64,000 nucleotides of DNA from the NCBI GenBank assembly GCA_028726465.1, contig JAQYQB010000029.1:1-64000 (forward strand), written 5' to 3'. The position numbers and the translations under genes are program-made. Below the pieces are notes generated by a model. It was not told where the DNA came from and searched no databases. It saw only the letters and a list, made by a program, of their open reading frames with translations. This stretch comes from Mycobacteriaceae bacterium (lineage in GTDB: Bacteria > Actinomycetota > Actinomycetes > Mycobacteriales > Mycobacteriaceae). Positions within the stretch are counted from its first letter, which is position 1, and every line of letters starts with the position of its first letter. Shown in pieces: positions 29,880 through 39,747 of this stretch.

Positions 29880-31088
29880 TTAGCTGTGCTCCGCGCCCAG
29901 CCCGGCTAGGTGGCCGGCGTCGTTGACGCAGCGCACCAGCGCGCCGTCGTCCCAGAACTCCGCCTCGGACAGCGAGGCAAGGTCCAGGAAGAAACGCTCG
30001 AACAGGCTGGGCCCGCCGCCCAGGCCCTGCGCGACCAACGACTTGATCGGGTTGACGTGGCTGACCAGCACGATGGTCTTGCCCGCGTAACGCTTAACGA
30101 GTTTCTCCCGCGCCTGGCGCACCCGTCGGTGCAGCTGCTGGAGGGATTCCCCGCCCGGGGTGGCCACCGCGGTGTCTTTCAGCCACTTAGCGTGCAGCTG
30201 CGGGTCGCGCTCATGGGCCTCGCTGAAGGTCAGCTTCTCCCAGGCGCCGAAGTCGAGCTCGATGAGCCCGTCGTCGGTGTCCACGTCGAGGCCTAGGACC
30301 TCGCCGACGGCCCGCGCGGTTTCCTGGCACCGGCCCAGCGGGGAGGCCACCACGGCCGAGACCTGGCAGTCCTCGCCCGTACCGAAGCGGCTGGCCAGGG
30401 CCTGCGCGGCGGCCAGAGCCTGGCGGCGGCCCAGCTCGGTCAGCGGCGGGTTGGAGTGCCCGGAGTATTGCCGCAGCGCCGACATCTTGGTTTGCCCGTG
30501 GCGCAGCAGCACCAGGCGGGTGGTTTCCCCGCGCTCGCCCAGCCAGTCCCTGGGCGCCGGCCCGCCGTGCTCGGTCGTGCCCGCGGCGTCGTCATCCGTA
30601 CTCGCATCGCCCTCGATGCCGCCCTTGATGCCGTCCTCGGCGCCGTCCCCGCTGCCGCCGACGATGCCGACCGCATGCCCCGCGGCCGCCGCGTCCATGG
30701 CGTCGTTGGACAGGGCGTCGGCGACCTTGTTCTTGGCGCGCGGGACCCAGGCCAGCTGGAAGTCCTCCAGGCCGGCCACCAGCTTGTGGGCCTGCATGGC
30801 CAGCTTCTGCATGTCGGGGTGCTTGATTTTCCAGCGCCCGTTCATTTGCTCGACGACGAGCTTGGAGTCCATGTAGAACTCGATCTCGCTGGCGCCCAGC
30901 TCCTGGGCGGCCTCGAGCCCGCGCAGCAGGCCGTTGTACTCGGCGACGTTATTCGTGGACTGCGTGCCAACCACGTAGGCGATGGTGCGCAGCACCTCGC
31001 GCCCGTCGGCGGCGTAGACCACCGTGCCGGAGCCGGCCACCCCGGGGTTGCCGCGGGATCCGCCGTCGGCGTAGATGATTACCTTCAT
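29880..31088 (-). CDS. Bifunctional RNase HI and histidine phosphatase fusion
   Basis: The 402-aa protein has RNase HI at residues 1-about 135: IIYADGGSRGNPG, NNVAEYNGLLRGL, FYMDSKLVVEQMNG, with the catalytic Asp/Glu residues. A Gly/Asp-rich linker follows. The second half is a histidine phosphatase with LLRHGQT near residue 200 and later SHVNPIKSLV. This fusion is known from actinobacteria (for example Rv2228c) and links RNA-DNA hybrid removal with a phosphatase whose substrate in related proteins is alpha-ribazole phosphate. ATG 31088 is followed by the Zn-ribbon gene upstream in the same direction. Confidence 0.93.
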   Translation of the reverse strand: MKVIIYADGGSRGNPGVAGSGTVVYAADGREVLRTIAYVVGTQSTNNVAEYNGLLRGLEAAQELGASEIEFYMDSKLVVEQMNGRWKIKHPDMQKLAMQAHKLVAGLEDFQLAWVPRAKNKVADALSNDAMDAAAAGHAVGIVGGSGDGAEDGIKGGIEGDASTDDDAAGTTEHGGPAPRDWLGERGETTRLVLLRHGQTKMSALRQYSGHSNPPLTELGRRQALAAAQALASRFGTGEDCQVSAVVASPLGRCQETARAVGEVLGLDVDTDDGLIELDFGAWEKLTFSEAHERDPQLHAKWLKDTAVATPGGESLQQLHRRVRQAREKLVKRYAGKTIVLVSHVNPIKSLVAQGLGGGPSLFERFFLDLASLSEAEFWDDGALVRCVNDAGHLAGLGAEHS

Positions 31089-31100
31089 GCGCGCTTCCGC

Positions 31101-31820
31101 CTAGGACTGCCGGATGAGGTAGGTGCCGCACTCGGGGCACTGCGGGACCTCGTCGGCCGGCGCGTTGCGCACCGCGGACTGGTCCGCCGGCGGGAGCACG
31201 ATGAAGCAGCCGCCGCAGGACTTCTGCGCCTTGAACTCGGCGGCGCCGACGTTGTTTTCGGCGCGCTGGTCGTCGAAGATCCGCAGCGCCTCGCCCGGCA
31301 GCTGACCGCGCAGCTGCTCGATTTCGACGCGCGGGTCCGGCTGGTTGGCGGTCGCGGCCTGGGCGGCCTCGGCGGCGCGGCGGGCGACCTCGAGCTTGCG
31401 GGCGGCCTCGTCGCGCTGCGCTCCCTGCGAGTCGCGGTTGTTGCGCAGGGCGTGGATCTCGTTGTGGGCTTCCTGCAGCTCGCTCATCAAGTCGGCGATG
31501 CGCGACTTCGCCGCGTAGCGGTCATGCTCCAGGTCGCGGCGCTTGTCCGGCTCCAGCTCGGCGGACAGCTGCTTGCGGTCGTCGCGCTCGCGGGCGCGCA
31601 GCTTGCGCTCGTCGGCCTGGATGCGCAGGATCTCATTTTCCATATCGTCCACGGCCATCTGGGCGGACCCGGCGGAATCCACCAGGCGGGCGTACTCGCG
31701 CTCGGCGGTGGCCAGCTCCTCCTGCTCCGGGCTCTGGCGCTCCTCGGCGCCAAAATCGACGGCGCGCTGCAGGTTGGCCAGCTTCAGCAGCACGGCTTGG
31801 CTTTCTGGTTGCAGCTTCAT
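31101..31820 (-). CDS. Coiled-coil protein with C-terminal C4 zinc ribbon
   Basis: The 239-aa protein starts at ATG 31820 (MKLQPESQAVLLKL) after AAGGAG. Residues about 20-165 are a long charged helical coiled coil. The C-terminus has CGGC (AQKSCGGCFIV) and CPECG, two pairs of cysteines that can bind one zinc. This is the C4 zinc-ribbon family (PF02591) found next to NIF3 and RNase H genes. It probably binds nucleic acid or protein; a specific role is not known. The order NIF3, Zn ribbon, RNase H is a three-gene unit on the minus strand. Confidence 0.9.
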   Translation of the reverse strand: MKLQPESQAVLLKLANLQRAVDFGAEERQSPEQEELATAEREYARLVDSAGSAQMAVDDMENEILRIQADERKLRARERDDRKQLSAELEPDKRRDLEHDRYAAKSRIADLMSELQEAHNEIHALRNNRDSQGAQRDEAARKLEVARRAAEAAQAATANQPDPRVEIEQLRGQLPGEALRIFDDQRAENNVGAAEFKAQKSCGGCFIVLPPADQSAVRNAPADEVPQCPECGTYLIRQS

Positions 31821-31825
31821 GTCCT

Positions 31826-32971
31826 TTATTCTCCTTCCGAATGTAGCGACACGGTCCACGGGTCGGTGCGAATTTTTAGGACTTCGCAGTCTAGCCCGGT
31901 CTTCTCGGCGACCAAGTCGCGGGCCTGGTAAGTCCAAGGGAACTCGCTGGCCCAGTGCGCGGTGTCGATGACCGCGGGGCCGCCGGCGCGCAGGTGCTCG
32001 TCGACGGGGTGGTGCCGCAGATCCGAGGTCACGTAAACGTCGACGCCTAGTTTAGCCGCCTGGTCCAGGAAGCTATCGCCGGCACCGGAGCTCACGGCCA
32101 CGGTCTGGACGAGCTGGTCCGGATCCCCGGCCGCGCGCACGCCCCAGACGGTCTCCGGCAGGGCGTTGGCCACCTGCTGGGTAAACTCCCGCAGCGTCAT
32201 CGGCTCCGGCAGGCGGCCGACCCGCCCCAGGCCGCAGGCCTGTTCCAGGTCCGCCGGTTTGGCGGACTCGACGACGTCGAAGGCCGGGACCTCGTAGGGG
32301 TGGGCATCGATAAGCGCGGCCTGGATGGCGCGGCGCCGGGACGAAGGCGCGACGAACTCGACGCGGGTTTCGGCCCCGCGGTGGAGGGTGCCGACCTCGC
32401 CTTCGGTGGGGTTGGCCCCCGGCAGGGGCTCGAACTGGCCGGTGCCGGCGATGTCGAAGGAGCAGGCGCGGTAGTTGCCAATCTGGCCCGCCCCGGCGGC
32501 AAAGAGGGCCTCCTTGACGCGGTCGGCATCGCCGGCCGGCACGTGCACGCCCCACTTGTCCATGACGTCTGGGTCCTTGACCACGATGGGCCGGCCGGGT
32601 TCAATGCCGACCAGTTCGGCCAGCTTGTCGTTGACGCCGGGGCGGGCGGAGTCGGCGTTGGTGTGGGCGGCATACAGGGCCACGCCCCCGCTGAGCAGGG
32701 TGTGGACGACCTTGCCCTTCGGCGTGTTCGCGGCCACCGAGGTCACCCCGCGCAGCAGCAGCGGGTGGTGGACGACGAGCAGCTGCGCGCCGGCATCGAC
32801 AGCCGCCTGGGCAACCTCGAGCGTGCAATCCAGCGCGAAGGCCACCTTGCTCACCGGCGCGTCCGGGTCGCCGCAGACTAGCCCGACGGCATCCCATTTT
32901 TCCGCCAGCGCCGGCGGGTAGGCCGAATCCAGGTGGTGGCAGACTTCTCCCACGGTGGCCGTAGTGGTCAT
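31826..32971 (-). CDS. NIF3-like dinuclear metal centre protein
   Basis: The 381-aa protein belongs to the NIF3/YbgI family. Metal-ligand motifs HHPLLLRG and ALYAAHTNAD are visible near the N-terminus, with a central inserted domain (about residues 130-240) and a C-terminal DTAHWASEFPW metal-binding stretch. AAAGGAG precedes ATG 32971. It ends five bases before the coiled-coil Zn-ribbon gene. The family is a toroidal hexamer; its activity is poorly defined. Confidence 0.92.
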   Translation of the reverse strand: MTTTATVGEVCHHLDSAYPPALAEKWDAVGLVCGDPDAPVSKVAFALDCTLEVAQAAVDAGAQLLVVHHPLLLRGVTSVAANTPKGKVVHTLLSGGVALYAAHTNADSARPGVNDKLAELVGIEPGRPIVVKDPDVMDKWGVHVPAGDADRVKEALFAAGAGQIGNYRACSFDIAGTGQFEPLPGANPTEGEVGTLHRGAETRVEFVAPSSRRRAIQAALIDAHPYEVPAFDVVESAKPADLEQACGLGRVGRLPEPMTLREFTQQVANALPETVWGVRAAGDPDQLVQTVAVSSGAGDSFLDQAAKLGVDVYVTSDLRHHPVDEHLRAGGPAVIDTAHWASEFPWTYQARDLVAEKTGLDCEVLKIRTDPWTVSLHSEGE

Positions 32972-33082
32972 ACTTTTTATGCTCCTTTAGCGTTGGCAGG
33001 TCCTAACGGTATATCCTAACTGCGTTCTACGGTTGTGTAAGCAGCCCCCGCAAATCGAGCTAAAGGTGAGAATTCCCCGCTG

Positions 33083-33577
33083 ATGGTTGTTTCTGAGACT
33101 GATCCCCGCCTCCACATCGTCTTCGTCTGCACGGGCAATATCTGCCGCTCCCCCATGGCCGAGGTCATCATCCACGACTCCGTGGAGTCCGCCGGGCTTG
33201 ACGATGCCGCCCGCATCACCTCCTGCGGCCTCGGCGGCTGGCACGTCGGCCAGGGCGCCGACAAGCGCGCCATCGCCGAGCTGCGCCGCGGCGGCTACGA
33301 CGGCAGCTCCCACCGCGCCAGCCAGCTCTCCGCCGAGGACCTGGACGCCGATCTCATCGTCGCCCTGGATACCGGGCACCGGGAGACCCTGCGCCAGCAG
33401 GCGCCGGACCCGGACAAGGTCGTGCTGCTGCGCGATTTCGACCCGGAGTCCGCCCCGGATTCCTCGGTGGCCGATCCCTTCTACGGCGACGAGGAGGATT
33501 TCGCCCGCACCCGCCAGGCCATCGAGGCCGCCGCCGACGGGCTCATGGCTTGGATTCGCGACCATGCCCGTGACTAG
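33083..33577 (+). CDS. Low-molecular-weight protein tyrosine phosphatase
   Basis: The 164-aa protein carries the P-loop CTGNICRS at the N-terminus (VFVCTGNICRS) and the general-acid region VADPFYG, as in PtpA/Wzb-type phosphatases. It may act on tyrosine-phosphorylated proteins. ATG 33083 has no strong ribosome site (AAAGGTGAG is about 13 bases upstream). Its TAG stop forms the first three bases of the TAGACT -10 box of the SURF1 gene. Confidence 0.92.
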   Translation: MVVSETDPRLHIVFVCTGNICRSPMAEVIIHDSVESAGLDDAARITSCGLGGWHVGQGADKRAIAELRRGGYDGSSHRASQLSAEDLDADLIVALDTGHRETLRQQAPDPDKVVLLRDFDPESAPDSSVADPFYGDEEDFARTRQAIEAAADGLMAWIRDHARD

Positions 33578-33580
33578 ACT
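33575..33580 (+). promoter_or_regulatory. SURF1 -10 box overlapping a stop codon
   Basis: TAGACT starts with the stop codon of the phosphatase gene and ends 8 nt before GTG 33589. Confidence 0.5.
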
Positions 33581-33588
33581 GGGTATCT

Positions 33589-34608
33589 GTGGGTACTCGG
33601 ACTAAGCAGACTGCACCGGACAGCGAGCCGGTGCGCGCGCGGCAGCAGACGTCGTGGTGGAAGACTTTCCTCAAGCCCAGCTGGGTTTTCCTGCTGCTGT
33701 TCGTGATCGTGTTTTCCTACCTGGCCTTCACGGTGCTAGCACCCTGGCAGCTGGGCAAGGACGACGACATCGTCGAGCGCAACGAGCACATCACCGCCGC
33801 CTACGAGAAGGACCCCGTCCCCGCCGACGAGATCCTGGACGAAAACGGCGCCATCGCCGGCGGCGAGGAATGGTCGCGCGTTATCCTGCGCGGGCGCTAC
33901 ATACCCGACGACGAGGTGCTGGTGCGCCTGCGGCCGGTAGCCTCCGGGCCTTCCTACCAGTCCCTGGTCCCCTTCCGCACCGACGGCGGCCAGACCATCT
34001 TGGTCAACCGCGGCTGGGTCCCGGCCGGTGAGGCCAACGCCGTGCCCGAGATCGCCCCCGCCCCTAGCGGCCCGCAGGAGGTCGTGGGCATGGTCCGCCA
34101 GCACGAGGCCGAGCATTCCTCCGCCCCCGTCGAGCGCGACGGCTACCCCCAGGTCTATTCCATCAACCCGCCCCAGGTCGGCGAGCTTATCGATGCCGAC
34201 CTCGGCGCCGACTACGTCCAACTGACCGAAGATCAGCCGGGCGTGCTCAACCCCATCCCGATCCCGCAGATGGACCGCGGCAACCACCTGTCCTACGGCT
34301 TCCAGTGGATTGCCTTCGGCATCATGGCCCCGCTGGGCCTGGGCTATTTCGTCTGGGCCGAAATCCGCGAGCGGCGCCGCGTCCGCGACGAGGAGGCCGA
34401 GATGGCCCAGCTCGACGCCGCCGAGGAACACGCTGCCCCCGCCGCCGGCTCGGCCACTGGGTCGGCCGCAGCTGCCGAGCCGGAGACCGCGGATTCGAAG
34501 GCCGAGGCCGCTGCCGAAGCCCACGAGCGCCGCATGCGCGCCCGCTACGGCGACTCCAAGCCGGACTTCTACTCGAAGTTCGCGAAGCGGAACAAGGAAC
34601 GCTTCTAG
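33589..34608 (+). CDS. SURF1 family protein
   Basis: The 339-aa protein has a membrane helix at about residues 31-53 (VFLLLFVIVFSYLAFT), a periplasmic domain with LVPFRTDGGQTILVNRGWVP, and a second helix near residues 232-252 (FQWIAFGIMAPLGLGYF). This is SURF1 topology, with a role in cytochrome c oxidase assembly. The Ala/Glu-rich tail after residue 270 is an extension. GTG 33589 has a -10 box 8 nt upstream, so it is leaderless. Confidence 0.9.
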   Translation: MGTRTKQTAPDSEPVRARQQTSWWKTFLKPSWVFLLLFVIVFSYLAFTVLAPWQLGKDDDIVERNEHITAAYEKDPVPADEILDENGAIAGGEEWSRVILRGRYIPDDEVLVRLRPVASGPSYQSLVPFRTDGGQTILVNRGWVPAGEANAVPEIAPAPSGPQEVVGMVRQHEAEHSSAPVERDGYPQVYSINPPQVGELIDADLGADYVQLTEDQPGVLNPIPIPQMDRGNHLSYGFQWIAFGIMAPLGLGYFVWAEIRERRRVRDEEAEMAQLDAAEEHAAPAAGSATGSAAAAEPETADSKAEAAAEAHERRMRARYGDSKPDFYSKFAKRNKERF

Positions 34609-34637
34609 CGCGGTTCCGGCACCGCCCCACAGACGCG

Positions 34638-34673
34638 AACAACGCCCTCCCGGGTTCGGGAGGGCGTTGTTTT
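34638..34673 (+). terminator. Strong terminator after SURF1
   Basis: AACAACGCCCTCCCG (34638-34652), a GGTT loop, then CGGGAGGGCGTTGTT (34657-34671) with further T. The A-rich left end lets it also terminate the minus-strand tRNA transcript. Confidence 0.9.
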
Positions 34674-34676
34674 CTG

Positions 34677-34749
34677 TGCGGCCTACAGGGCTCGAACCTG
34701 TGACCTATTGGGTGTAAACCAATTGCTCTTCCAGCTGAGCTAAAGCCGC
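34677..34749 (-). tRNA. tRNA-Val (anticodon TAC)
   Basis: The minus strand folds as a 73-nt cloverleaf. The acceptor stem GCGGCTT pairs with AGGCCGC, the D stem is GCTC/GAGC, the anticodon stem ATTGG/CCAAT has loop TTTACAC, and the T stem ACAGG/CCTGT has loop TTCGAGC. The anticodon TAC reads valine codon GUA. No CCA is encoded. Confidence 0.97.
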
Positions 34750-34807
34750 AATGCGCGAAAAGCGCTTTACAAAGACTAGCCCGCCGCCGCGAGCTAGCGC
34801 AAATTGA

Positions 34808-34825
34808 CCCCGCCAGCTGGCGGGG
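34808..34825 (-). terminator. Candidate terminator after DUF3052
   Basis: CCCCGCCAGCTGGCGGGG is a perfect palindrome just beyond the stop codon. It is followed on the minus strand by TCAATTT, so it is a weak terminator. Confidence 0.5.
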
Positions 34826-34830
34826 CGGCC

Positions 34831-35259
34831 TTATTTCTTGGTGTAGCCGCGGCCGACCAGGCAGCTGCCCTGCCAGTCACCCAGGCGCTCGGCCTTGGTC
34901 TGGACCAAGCCGGCCTGCTGGGCGGACTCGGAGATTTCGCCTGGGGCGACGGTGCCCGGCTTGCCGGCGCCCGGGGTCAGCAGCCAGATGACCCCACCCT
35001 CGCCCAGCGGGCGCAGCGAGTCCACCAGGCCGTCGACCAGGTCCCCGTCGCCGTCGCGCCACCACAGCACGACGGCGTCACACAGTTCGTCATTTTCTTC
35101 TTCGAGGAAGTCTTCCCCGATGACGTCTTCGACGGATTCCGAGATTGCCGGATCGCAATCCTCGTCCCATCCGAGCTCTAGGGCAACCATGCCTTTGTCG
35201 ATGCCCAGCATCTTCGCGTAGTCAGCATGGTCGTTGGTTACGCCCGCAGCGTCCGCCAC
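34831..35259 (-). CDS. DUF3052 protein
   Basis: The 142-aa protein matches the actinobacterial DUF3052 family, located beside aceE as in Mycobacterium. The N-terminal segment ADYAKMLGIDKGMVALELG and VIWLLTPGAGKPG in the middle are typical. No catalytic role is known. The start is GTG 35259 with AGGAGGA eight bases upstream. It is divergent from aceE across a 291-bp intergenic region. Confidence 0.88.
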   Translation of the reverse strand: MADAAGVTNDHADYAKMLGIDKGMVALELGWDEDCDPAISESVEDVIGEDFLEEENDELCDAVVLWWRDGDGDLVDGLVDSLRPLGEGGVIWLLTPGAGKPGTVAPGEISESAQQAGLVQTKAERLGDWQGSCLVGRGYTKK

Positions 35260-35506
35260 TGAAATTGTCCTCCTGTGTGTGTAGGGTCCTGGCGCTTCAC
35301 CAGGCTGTGTCAGGTAGCACTCTACCGCTTAATACTGCAGTTTTCTCACTGTCGCCCTAATTGTGCCCTAGTTGCGGCTTCCCACTCTTCCCAGCGCGGA
35401 ACTTAACAGGCTTCACAGTTTCGCCATTCCCACTGCACAGCGCGGCAAATATTTGGTGCGGCGGGATTTGCAACGGCCCGGCCCGCGCGCGCGGAGATAA
35501 AGCGCG

Positions 35507-35528
35507 TATTCTGGACGGCAAAGTGCTT
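35507..35528 (+). promoter_or_regulatory. Candidate aceE -10 box and RamB-like site
   Basis: TATTCT (35507-35512) is a possible -10 box. The complement of 35516-35528 reads AAGCACTTTGCCG, close to the RamB consensus RNAACTTTGCAAA known from carbon-metabolism promoters of Corynebacterium. No -35 is clear. The rest of 35260-35550 shows nothing else I can name. Confidence 0.35.
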
Positions 35529-35550
35529 AACTTACTTCAGGAGGCTTTTA

Positions 35551-38298
35551 ATGGCTGAAAAGGACGCCCTGCAGGGGGACTCCAACTTCCCGCTGATTCG
35601 CGACGGCGTCGCGTCTTACCTGCACGATAAGGACCCGGAAGAAACCCGCGAGTGGATGCAGTCCCTCGACGGCCTGCTGGACTCTTCCGATCCGGAACGC
35701 GCCCGCTACCTCATGCTCCGCCTGTTGGAGCGCGCCACCGCTAAGCGCGTGCAGCTGCCCGCGCTGACCTCGACGGACTTCGTCAACACCATCCCGACCT
35801 CGCTGGAGCCGGAGTTCCCGGGCGACGAGGAGCTGGAGAAGCGCTACCGCCGCTGGATCCGCTGGAACGCCGCCATCATGGTGCACCGCGCGCAGCGCCC
35901 GGGCATCGGCGTGGGCGGCCACATCTCCACCTACGCTGGCGCGGCCCCGCTCTACGAGGTCGGCCTGAACCACTTCTTCAAGGGCAAGGATGATCCGTCC
36001 GGCGGCGACCAGATCTTCTTCCAAGGCCACGCATCGCCGGGCATGTACGCCCGCGCCTACCTGGAAGGCCGCCTGTCCGAGGAGGACCTGGACGGCTTCC
36101 GCCAGGAGGTCTCCCGCGGCAAGGGCGAGGGCCTGCCTTCCTACCCGCACCCGCGCCTGATGCCCTGGTTCTGGGAGTTCCCGACCGTGTCCATGGGTCT
36201 GGGCCCGGCCAACGCCATCTACCAGGCTCGCTTCAACAAGTACCTGGAGCAGCGCGGCATCAAGGACACCTCCAAGCAGCACGTCTGGGCCTTCCTGGGC
36301 GACGGCGAGATGGACGAGCCCGAGTCCCGCGGCCTGCTGCAGATGGCCTCGCTCTACGAGCTGGACAACCTGACCTTCGTGGTCAACTGCAACCTGCAGC
36401 GCCTGGACGGCCCGGTCCGCGGCAACACCCAGATCATCCAGGAGCTGGAGTCCTTCTTCCGCGGCGCCGGCTGGTCCGTCATCAAGGTCATCTGGGGCCG
36501 CGGCTGGGACAAGCTGCTCGAGGCCGACAAGGATGGCGCCCTGGTCAACGTCATGAACACCACCTCCGACGGCGACTACCAGACCTTCAAGGCTAACGAT
36601 GGCGCCTACGTCCGCGAGCACTTCTTCGGCCGCGACGAGCGCACACTGAAGCTGGTCGAGGATCTCTCCGACGACGAGATCTGGTCCCTGCGCCGCGGCG
36701 GCCACGACTACCGCAAGATCTACGCCGCCTACGCGCAGGCGCTGGACAACCACGGCACCGGCAAGCCGACCGTCATCCTGGCCCACACCATTAAGGGCTA
36801 CGGCCTGGGCCACAACTTCGAAGGCCGCAACGCCACCCACCAGATGAAGAAGCTGACGCTGGAGGATCTGAAGCTCTTCCGCGACAAGCAGGACATCCCG
36901 ATCTCCGACGAGGAGCTGGAAAAGGATCCGTACCTGCCGCCGTACTTCCACCCGGGCAACGACGCCCCGGAGGTCAAATACATGCTGGAGCGCCGCAAGG
37001 AGCTCGGTGGCTTCCTGCCGGAGCGCCGCGTGGACTACACCCCGCTGAAGGTGCCGGAGCTGTCCAAGCTGCGGTCCGTGATGAAGGGCTCCGGCAAGCA
37101 GGAGGTGGCCACCACCATGGCGCTGGTGCGTACCTTCAAGGAGCTCATGCGCGACAAGGAGCTGGGCAAGCGCGTCGTGCCGATCATCCCGGACGAGGCC
37201 CGCACCTTCGGCATGGACTCCTGGTTCCCGACGCTGAAGATCTGGAACCCGCGCGGCCAGAACTACGTGCCGGTGGACCACGACCTGATGCTGTCCTACC
37301 GCGAGGCCACCGACGGCCAGATCCTGCACGAGGGCATCTCCGAGGCCGGCGCGTCCGCCAGCTTCACCGCGGCGGCGACCTCGTACGCCACCCAGGGTGA
37401 GCCGATGATCCCGCTGTACATCTTCTACTCGATGTTCGGCTTCCAGCGCACTGGCGACGCCTTCTGGGCCGTCGCCGACCAGATGGGCCGAGGCTTCCTC
37501 ATCGGTGCGACCGCCGGCCGCACCACCCTGACTGGTGAGGGCCTGCAGCACATGGACGGCCACTCCCCGATCCTGGCCTCGACCAACCCGGCCATCATCT
37601 CCTACGATCCGGCGTTCAGCTTCGAGGTGGCCCACCTGGTCCACCGCGGCATCGAGCGCATGTACGGCGAGGGCGAGGGCGAAAACGTCATCTACTACCT
37701 CACCGTCTACAACGAGCCGGTCCACCAGCCGGCCGCTCCGGAGGACCTGGACGTCGAGGGCCTGCACGGCGGTATCTACCACTACAACACCGCCGAGGAC
37801 GGCTCCCTGCCGGCCAACATCCTGGCTTCCGGCGTGGGCGTGCACGAGGCGCTGCGCGCCCAGGAGATCCTGGCCCGCGACTACGACGTCAAGGCCAAGC
37901 TGTTCTCCGTGACCTCCTGGTCCGAGCTGGCTCGCGATGGCGCCCGCCGCAACCAGGAGGCCCTGCGCACCGGCAGCGAGCCGACCGAGGCTTTCGCCAC
38001 CAAGCAGCTCAAGGACCACGAGGGCCCGTTCGTCGGCGTGTCCGACTTCGCCACGGACCTGCAGGAGCAGATTCGCCCCTACGTGCCGGGCACCTACATC
38101 GTGCTGGGCGCGGACGGCTTCGGTTTCTCCGATACCCGCGAGGCCGCACGCCGCTACTTCAACACCGACGCCGAGTCCATCGTCGTCGCTGTCCTGGAGG
38201 GCCTGGCCCGCGACGGCAAGGTTGACCGCGACGTGGTGAAGAAGGCCGCCAGCGACCTCAAGCTGGACGACCCGACTAGCACCACCCCGAGCGAGTAA
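35551..38298 (+). CDS. aceE: Pyruvate dehydrogenase E1 component, homodimeric
   Basis: The 915-aa thiamine-diphosphate enzyme decarboxylates pyruvate and acetylates the lipoyl arms of AceF. Characteristic segments include [19 protein letters not shown], the ThDP-binding [14 protein letters not shown] with [11 protein letters not shown], and [26 protein letters not shown] precedes ATG 35551 by 7 nt. The long 5' intergenic region suggests separate regulation from aceF at the window start. Confidence 0.98.
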   Translation: MAEKDALQGDSNFPLIRDGVASYLHDKDPEETREWMQSLDGLLDSSDPERARYLMLRLLERATAKRVQLPALTSTDFVNTIPTSLEPEFPGDEELEKRYRRWIRWNAAIMVHRAQRPGIGVGGHISTYAGAAPLYEVGLNHFFKGKDDPSGGDQIFFQGHASPGMYARAYLEGRLSEEDLDGFRQEVSRGKGEGLPSYPHPRLMPWFWEFPTVSMGLGPANAIYQARFNKYLEQRGIKDTSKQHVWAFLGDGEMDEPESRGLLQMASLYELDNLTFVVNCNLQRLDGPVRGNTQIIQELESFFRGAGWSVIKVIWGRGWDKLLEADKDGALVNVMNTTSDGDYQTFKANDGAYVREHFFGRDERTLKLVEDLSDDEIWSLRRGGHDYRKIYAAYAQALDNHGTGKPTVILAHTIKGYGLGHNFEGRNATHQMKKLTLEDLKLFRDKQDIPISDEELEKDPYLPPYFHPGNDAPEVKYMLERRKELGGFLPERRVDYTPLKVPELSKLRSVMKGSGKQEVATTMALVRTFKELMRDKELGKRVVPIIPDEARTFGMDSWFPTLKIWNPRGQNYVPVDHDLMLSYREATDGQILHEGISEAGASASFTAAATSYATQGEPMIPLYIFYSMFGFQRTGDAFWAVADQMGRGFLIGATAGRTTLTGEGLQHMDGHSPILASTNPAIISYDPAFSFEVAHLVHRGIERMYGEGEGENVIYYLTVYNEPVHQPAAPEDLDVEGLHGGIYHYNTAEDGSLPANILASGVGVHEALRAQEILARDYDVKAKLFSVTSWSELARDGARRNQEALRTGSEPTEAFATKQLKDHEGPFVGVSDFATDLQEQIRPYVPGTYIVLGADGFGFSDTREAARRYFNTDAESIVVAVLEGLARDGKVDRDVVKKAASDLKLDDPTSTTPSE

Positions 38299-38308
38299 AC
38301 CGCCAACA

Positions 38309-38354
38309 AAGCCCCACTTCCTAGCGCCTCAACGCGCTGCAGGAGGTGGGGCTT
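38309..38354 (+). terminator. aceE terminator
   Basis: AAGCCCCAC (38309-38317) pairs with GTGGGGCTT (38346-38354), and an inner stem AGCGC/GCGCT extends it. The T-run is short. Confidence 0.65.
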
Positions 38355-38376
38355 CGTGCTGCCTAAAGGTAAAAGG

Positions 38377-39390
38377 CTAGCAGTCGCTATGGGCGTCGAG
38401 GAGGCGGCCTAAGCACTCGGCGACCTTCTCCGGCTCTTCCAGGATGACCATGTGCCCGGACTCGTCCACGACCTCGAGGTCGGCCTGCGGCCAGTGGTTC
38501 AGGATGACCTCGGACTGGCTGCGCGGGGTCACGATGTCCAGCTCGCCGACGACGACGGTGCCCGGCAGGCCGGACAGCCGCTGCTGCGCGGCGAATTCGC
38601 GGTGCTCCAGCAGGTCGTCGAAGAAGCCGACGAAGGAATCCAGCGGGGTATCCAACAGCATCGCGGCGTGGAATTGGATGCGCTCCATCCGCGGGAATCC
38701 CGCCGCCAGCAGCGCCAGCACGGGCGCGGCGAACTGGGCGACCTCGTAGCGCATGATGTTCATCTTCTCCGGCAGGCGGTTGCAGGCCTTGTACAGCCCG
38801 TGCATCAGCGCCGAGTTCAGCACCAGGGCCACCCCGCGCGCGGAGAAGCGGCGCATGGAGGTCGAGACCAGCAATGCGCTATCGATGCGCCCGTAGGTCT
38901 TCTCGTCGCAGCGCCGGATCAGGTTGAGCGCGACCATCCCGCCCAGGGAGTGCCCGACGATGACCAGCCGGCCCTGCGGGGCGCGCTCGCGCACGACGGC
39001 GAGCACGTCGTCGGCCGCCGAGCTAATCGAGCAGTCCTCGCTGGGCACCGTGGCGGACTGGCCGTGCCCGCGCAGGTCGACCAGGAGGCTTTTGACCCGC
39101 GGGTAGTGCTCGCGCAGGTAGTCGACCTGCTCGTAGAAGCTCTCGGCGGCCAGGGTGTAGCCGTGGATGAAGACGACGGTGACGTCGGCATCGTCAGCGC
39201 CTGCCTCATACCAGGCGATATCGATGCCGTTGCCCGTGCTGGTCCCCTCCGCTAGCAGGTGGGTAAGCCCCGGCGCCGTGCGGTGATCGTGCAGTTGCTC
39301 GTAGGCTTTGCGCAGCTGCCGGCGGCCGGACGGCAGGAACCGCTTGCCCCAACTGCGAGCGATGATCTCGGCCTGGTATCTCCTTCTCAT
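38377..39390 (-). CDS. Alpha/beta hydrolase
   Basis: The 337-aa protein has the nucleophile elbow GHSLGG, an oxyanion stretch VVFIHGYTLAAESFY, a catalytic Asp in VVGELDIVTP and a His in DESGHMVILEEP. There is no signal peptide; the N-terminus is basic. It starts 54 bases from the ACP gene, on the opposite strand, so the two share a promoter region. Substrate unknown; it could act on an acyl chain carried by the ACP, but that is inference. Confidence 0.88.
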   Translation of the reverse strand: MRRRYQAEIIARSWGKRFLPSGRRQLRKAYEQLHDHRTAPGLTHLLAEGTSTGNGIDIAWYEAGADDADVTVVFIHGYTLAAESFYEQVDYLREHYPRVKSLLVDLRGHGQSATVPSEDCSISSAADDVLAVVRERAPQGRLVIVGHSLGGMVALNLIRRCDEKTYGRIDSALLVSTSMRRFSARGVALVLNSALMHGLYKACNRLPEKMNIMRYEVAQFAAPVLALLAAGFPRMERIQFHAAMLLDTPLDSFVGFFDDLLEHREFAAQQRLSGLPGTVVVGELDIVTPRSQSEVILNHWPQADLEVVDESGHMVILEEPEKVAECLGRLLDAHSDC

Positions 39391-39431
39391 GTCGACTAAA
39401 TATCCTATCCGAACCGCCGCGTTTAACCTAC

Positions 39432-39437
39432 TAGACT
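39432..39437 (+). promoter_or_regulatory. ACP -10 box (leaderless type)
   Basis: TAGACT ends 7 nt before ATG 39445. Confidence 0.5.
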
Positions 39438-39444
39438 AGGTCCC

Positions 39445-39747
39445 ATGGCCAACGATCTCACCGCGCAACTTCAGGCGCACTTTTCCTCCGGCCCGGCCGA
39501 GGAGTCTTCTTCCCCGGCGGGCGACACCTACGGCGAGCTGTGCCAGCTCATCGAATCGGTCACGGGGGTGGATGCCGACGACATCGAGCGCGATAAGCCG
39601 CTGACGGACGTCGACCTGCGCTCGCTGACGATGATCGAGCTGACCGTCAAGGCCGAAGAAAAATTCAAGGTCCGACTCGACGAAGAGACCGTGCTGGGCT
39701 TTTCGACCGTCGGCGATTTCGTGAACTATGTGGAGCAACACCGATGA
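39445..39747 (+). CDS. Acyl carrier protein
   Basis: The 100-aa protein has the ACP four-helix pattern. The likely phosphopantetheine serine lies in DVDLRSLTMIEL, where most ACPs have DSLD; the aspartate before Ser is replaced by Arg. The C-terminal FSTVGDFVNYVEQH helix is typical. The stop overlaps the ATG of the HAD gene (ATGA), so the two are translationally coupled. The partner enzyme is unknown; a fatty-acid or glycolipid role is possible. Related genes are called acpM or acpP. Confidence 0.88.
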   Translation: MANDLTAQLQAHFSSGPAEESSSPAGDTYGELCQLIESVTGVDADDIERDKPLTDVDLRSLTMIELTVKAEEKFKVRLDEETVLGFSTVGDFVNYVEQHR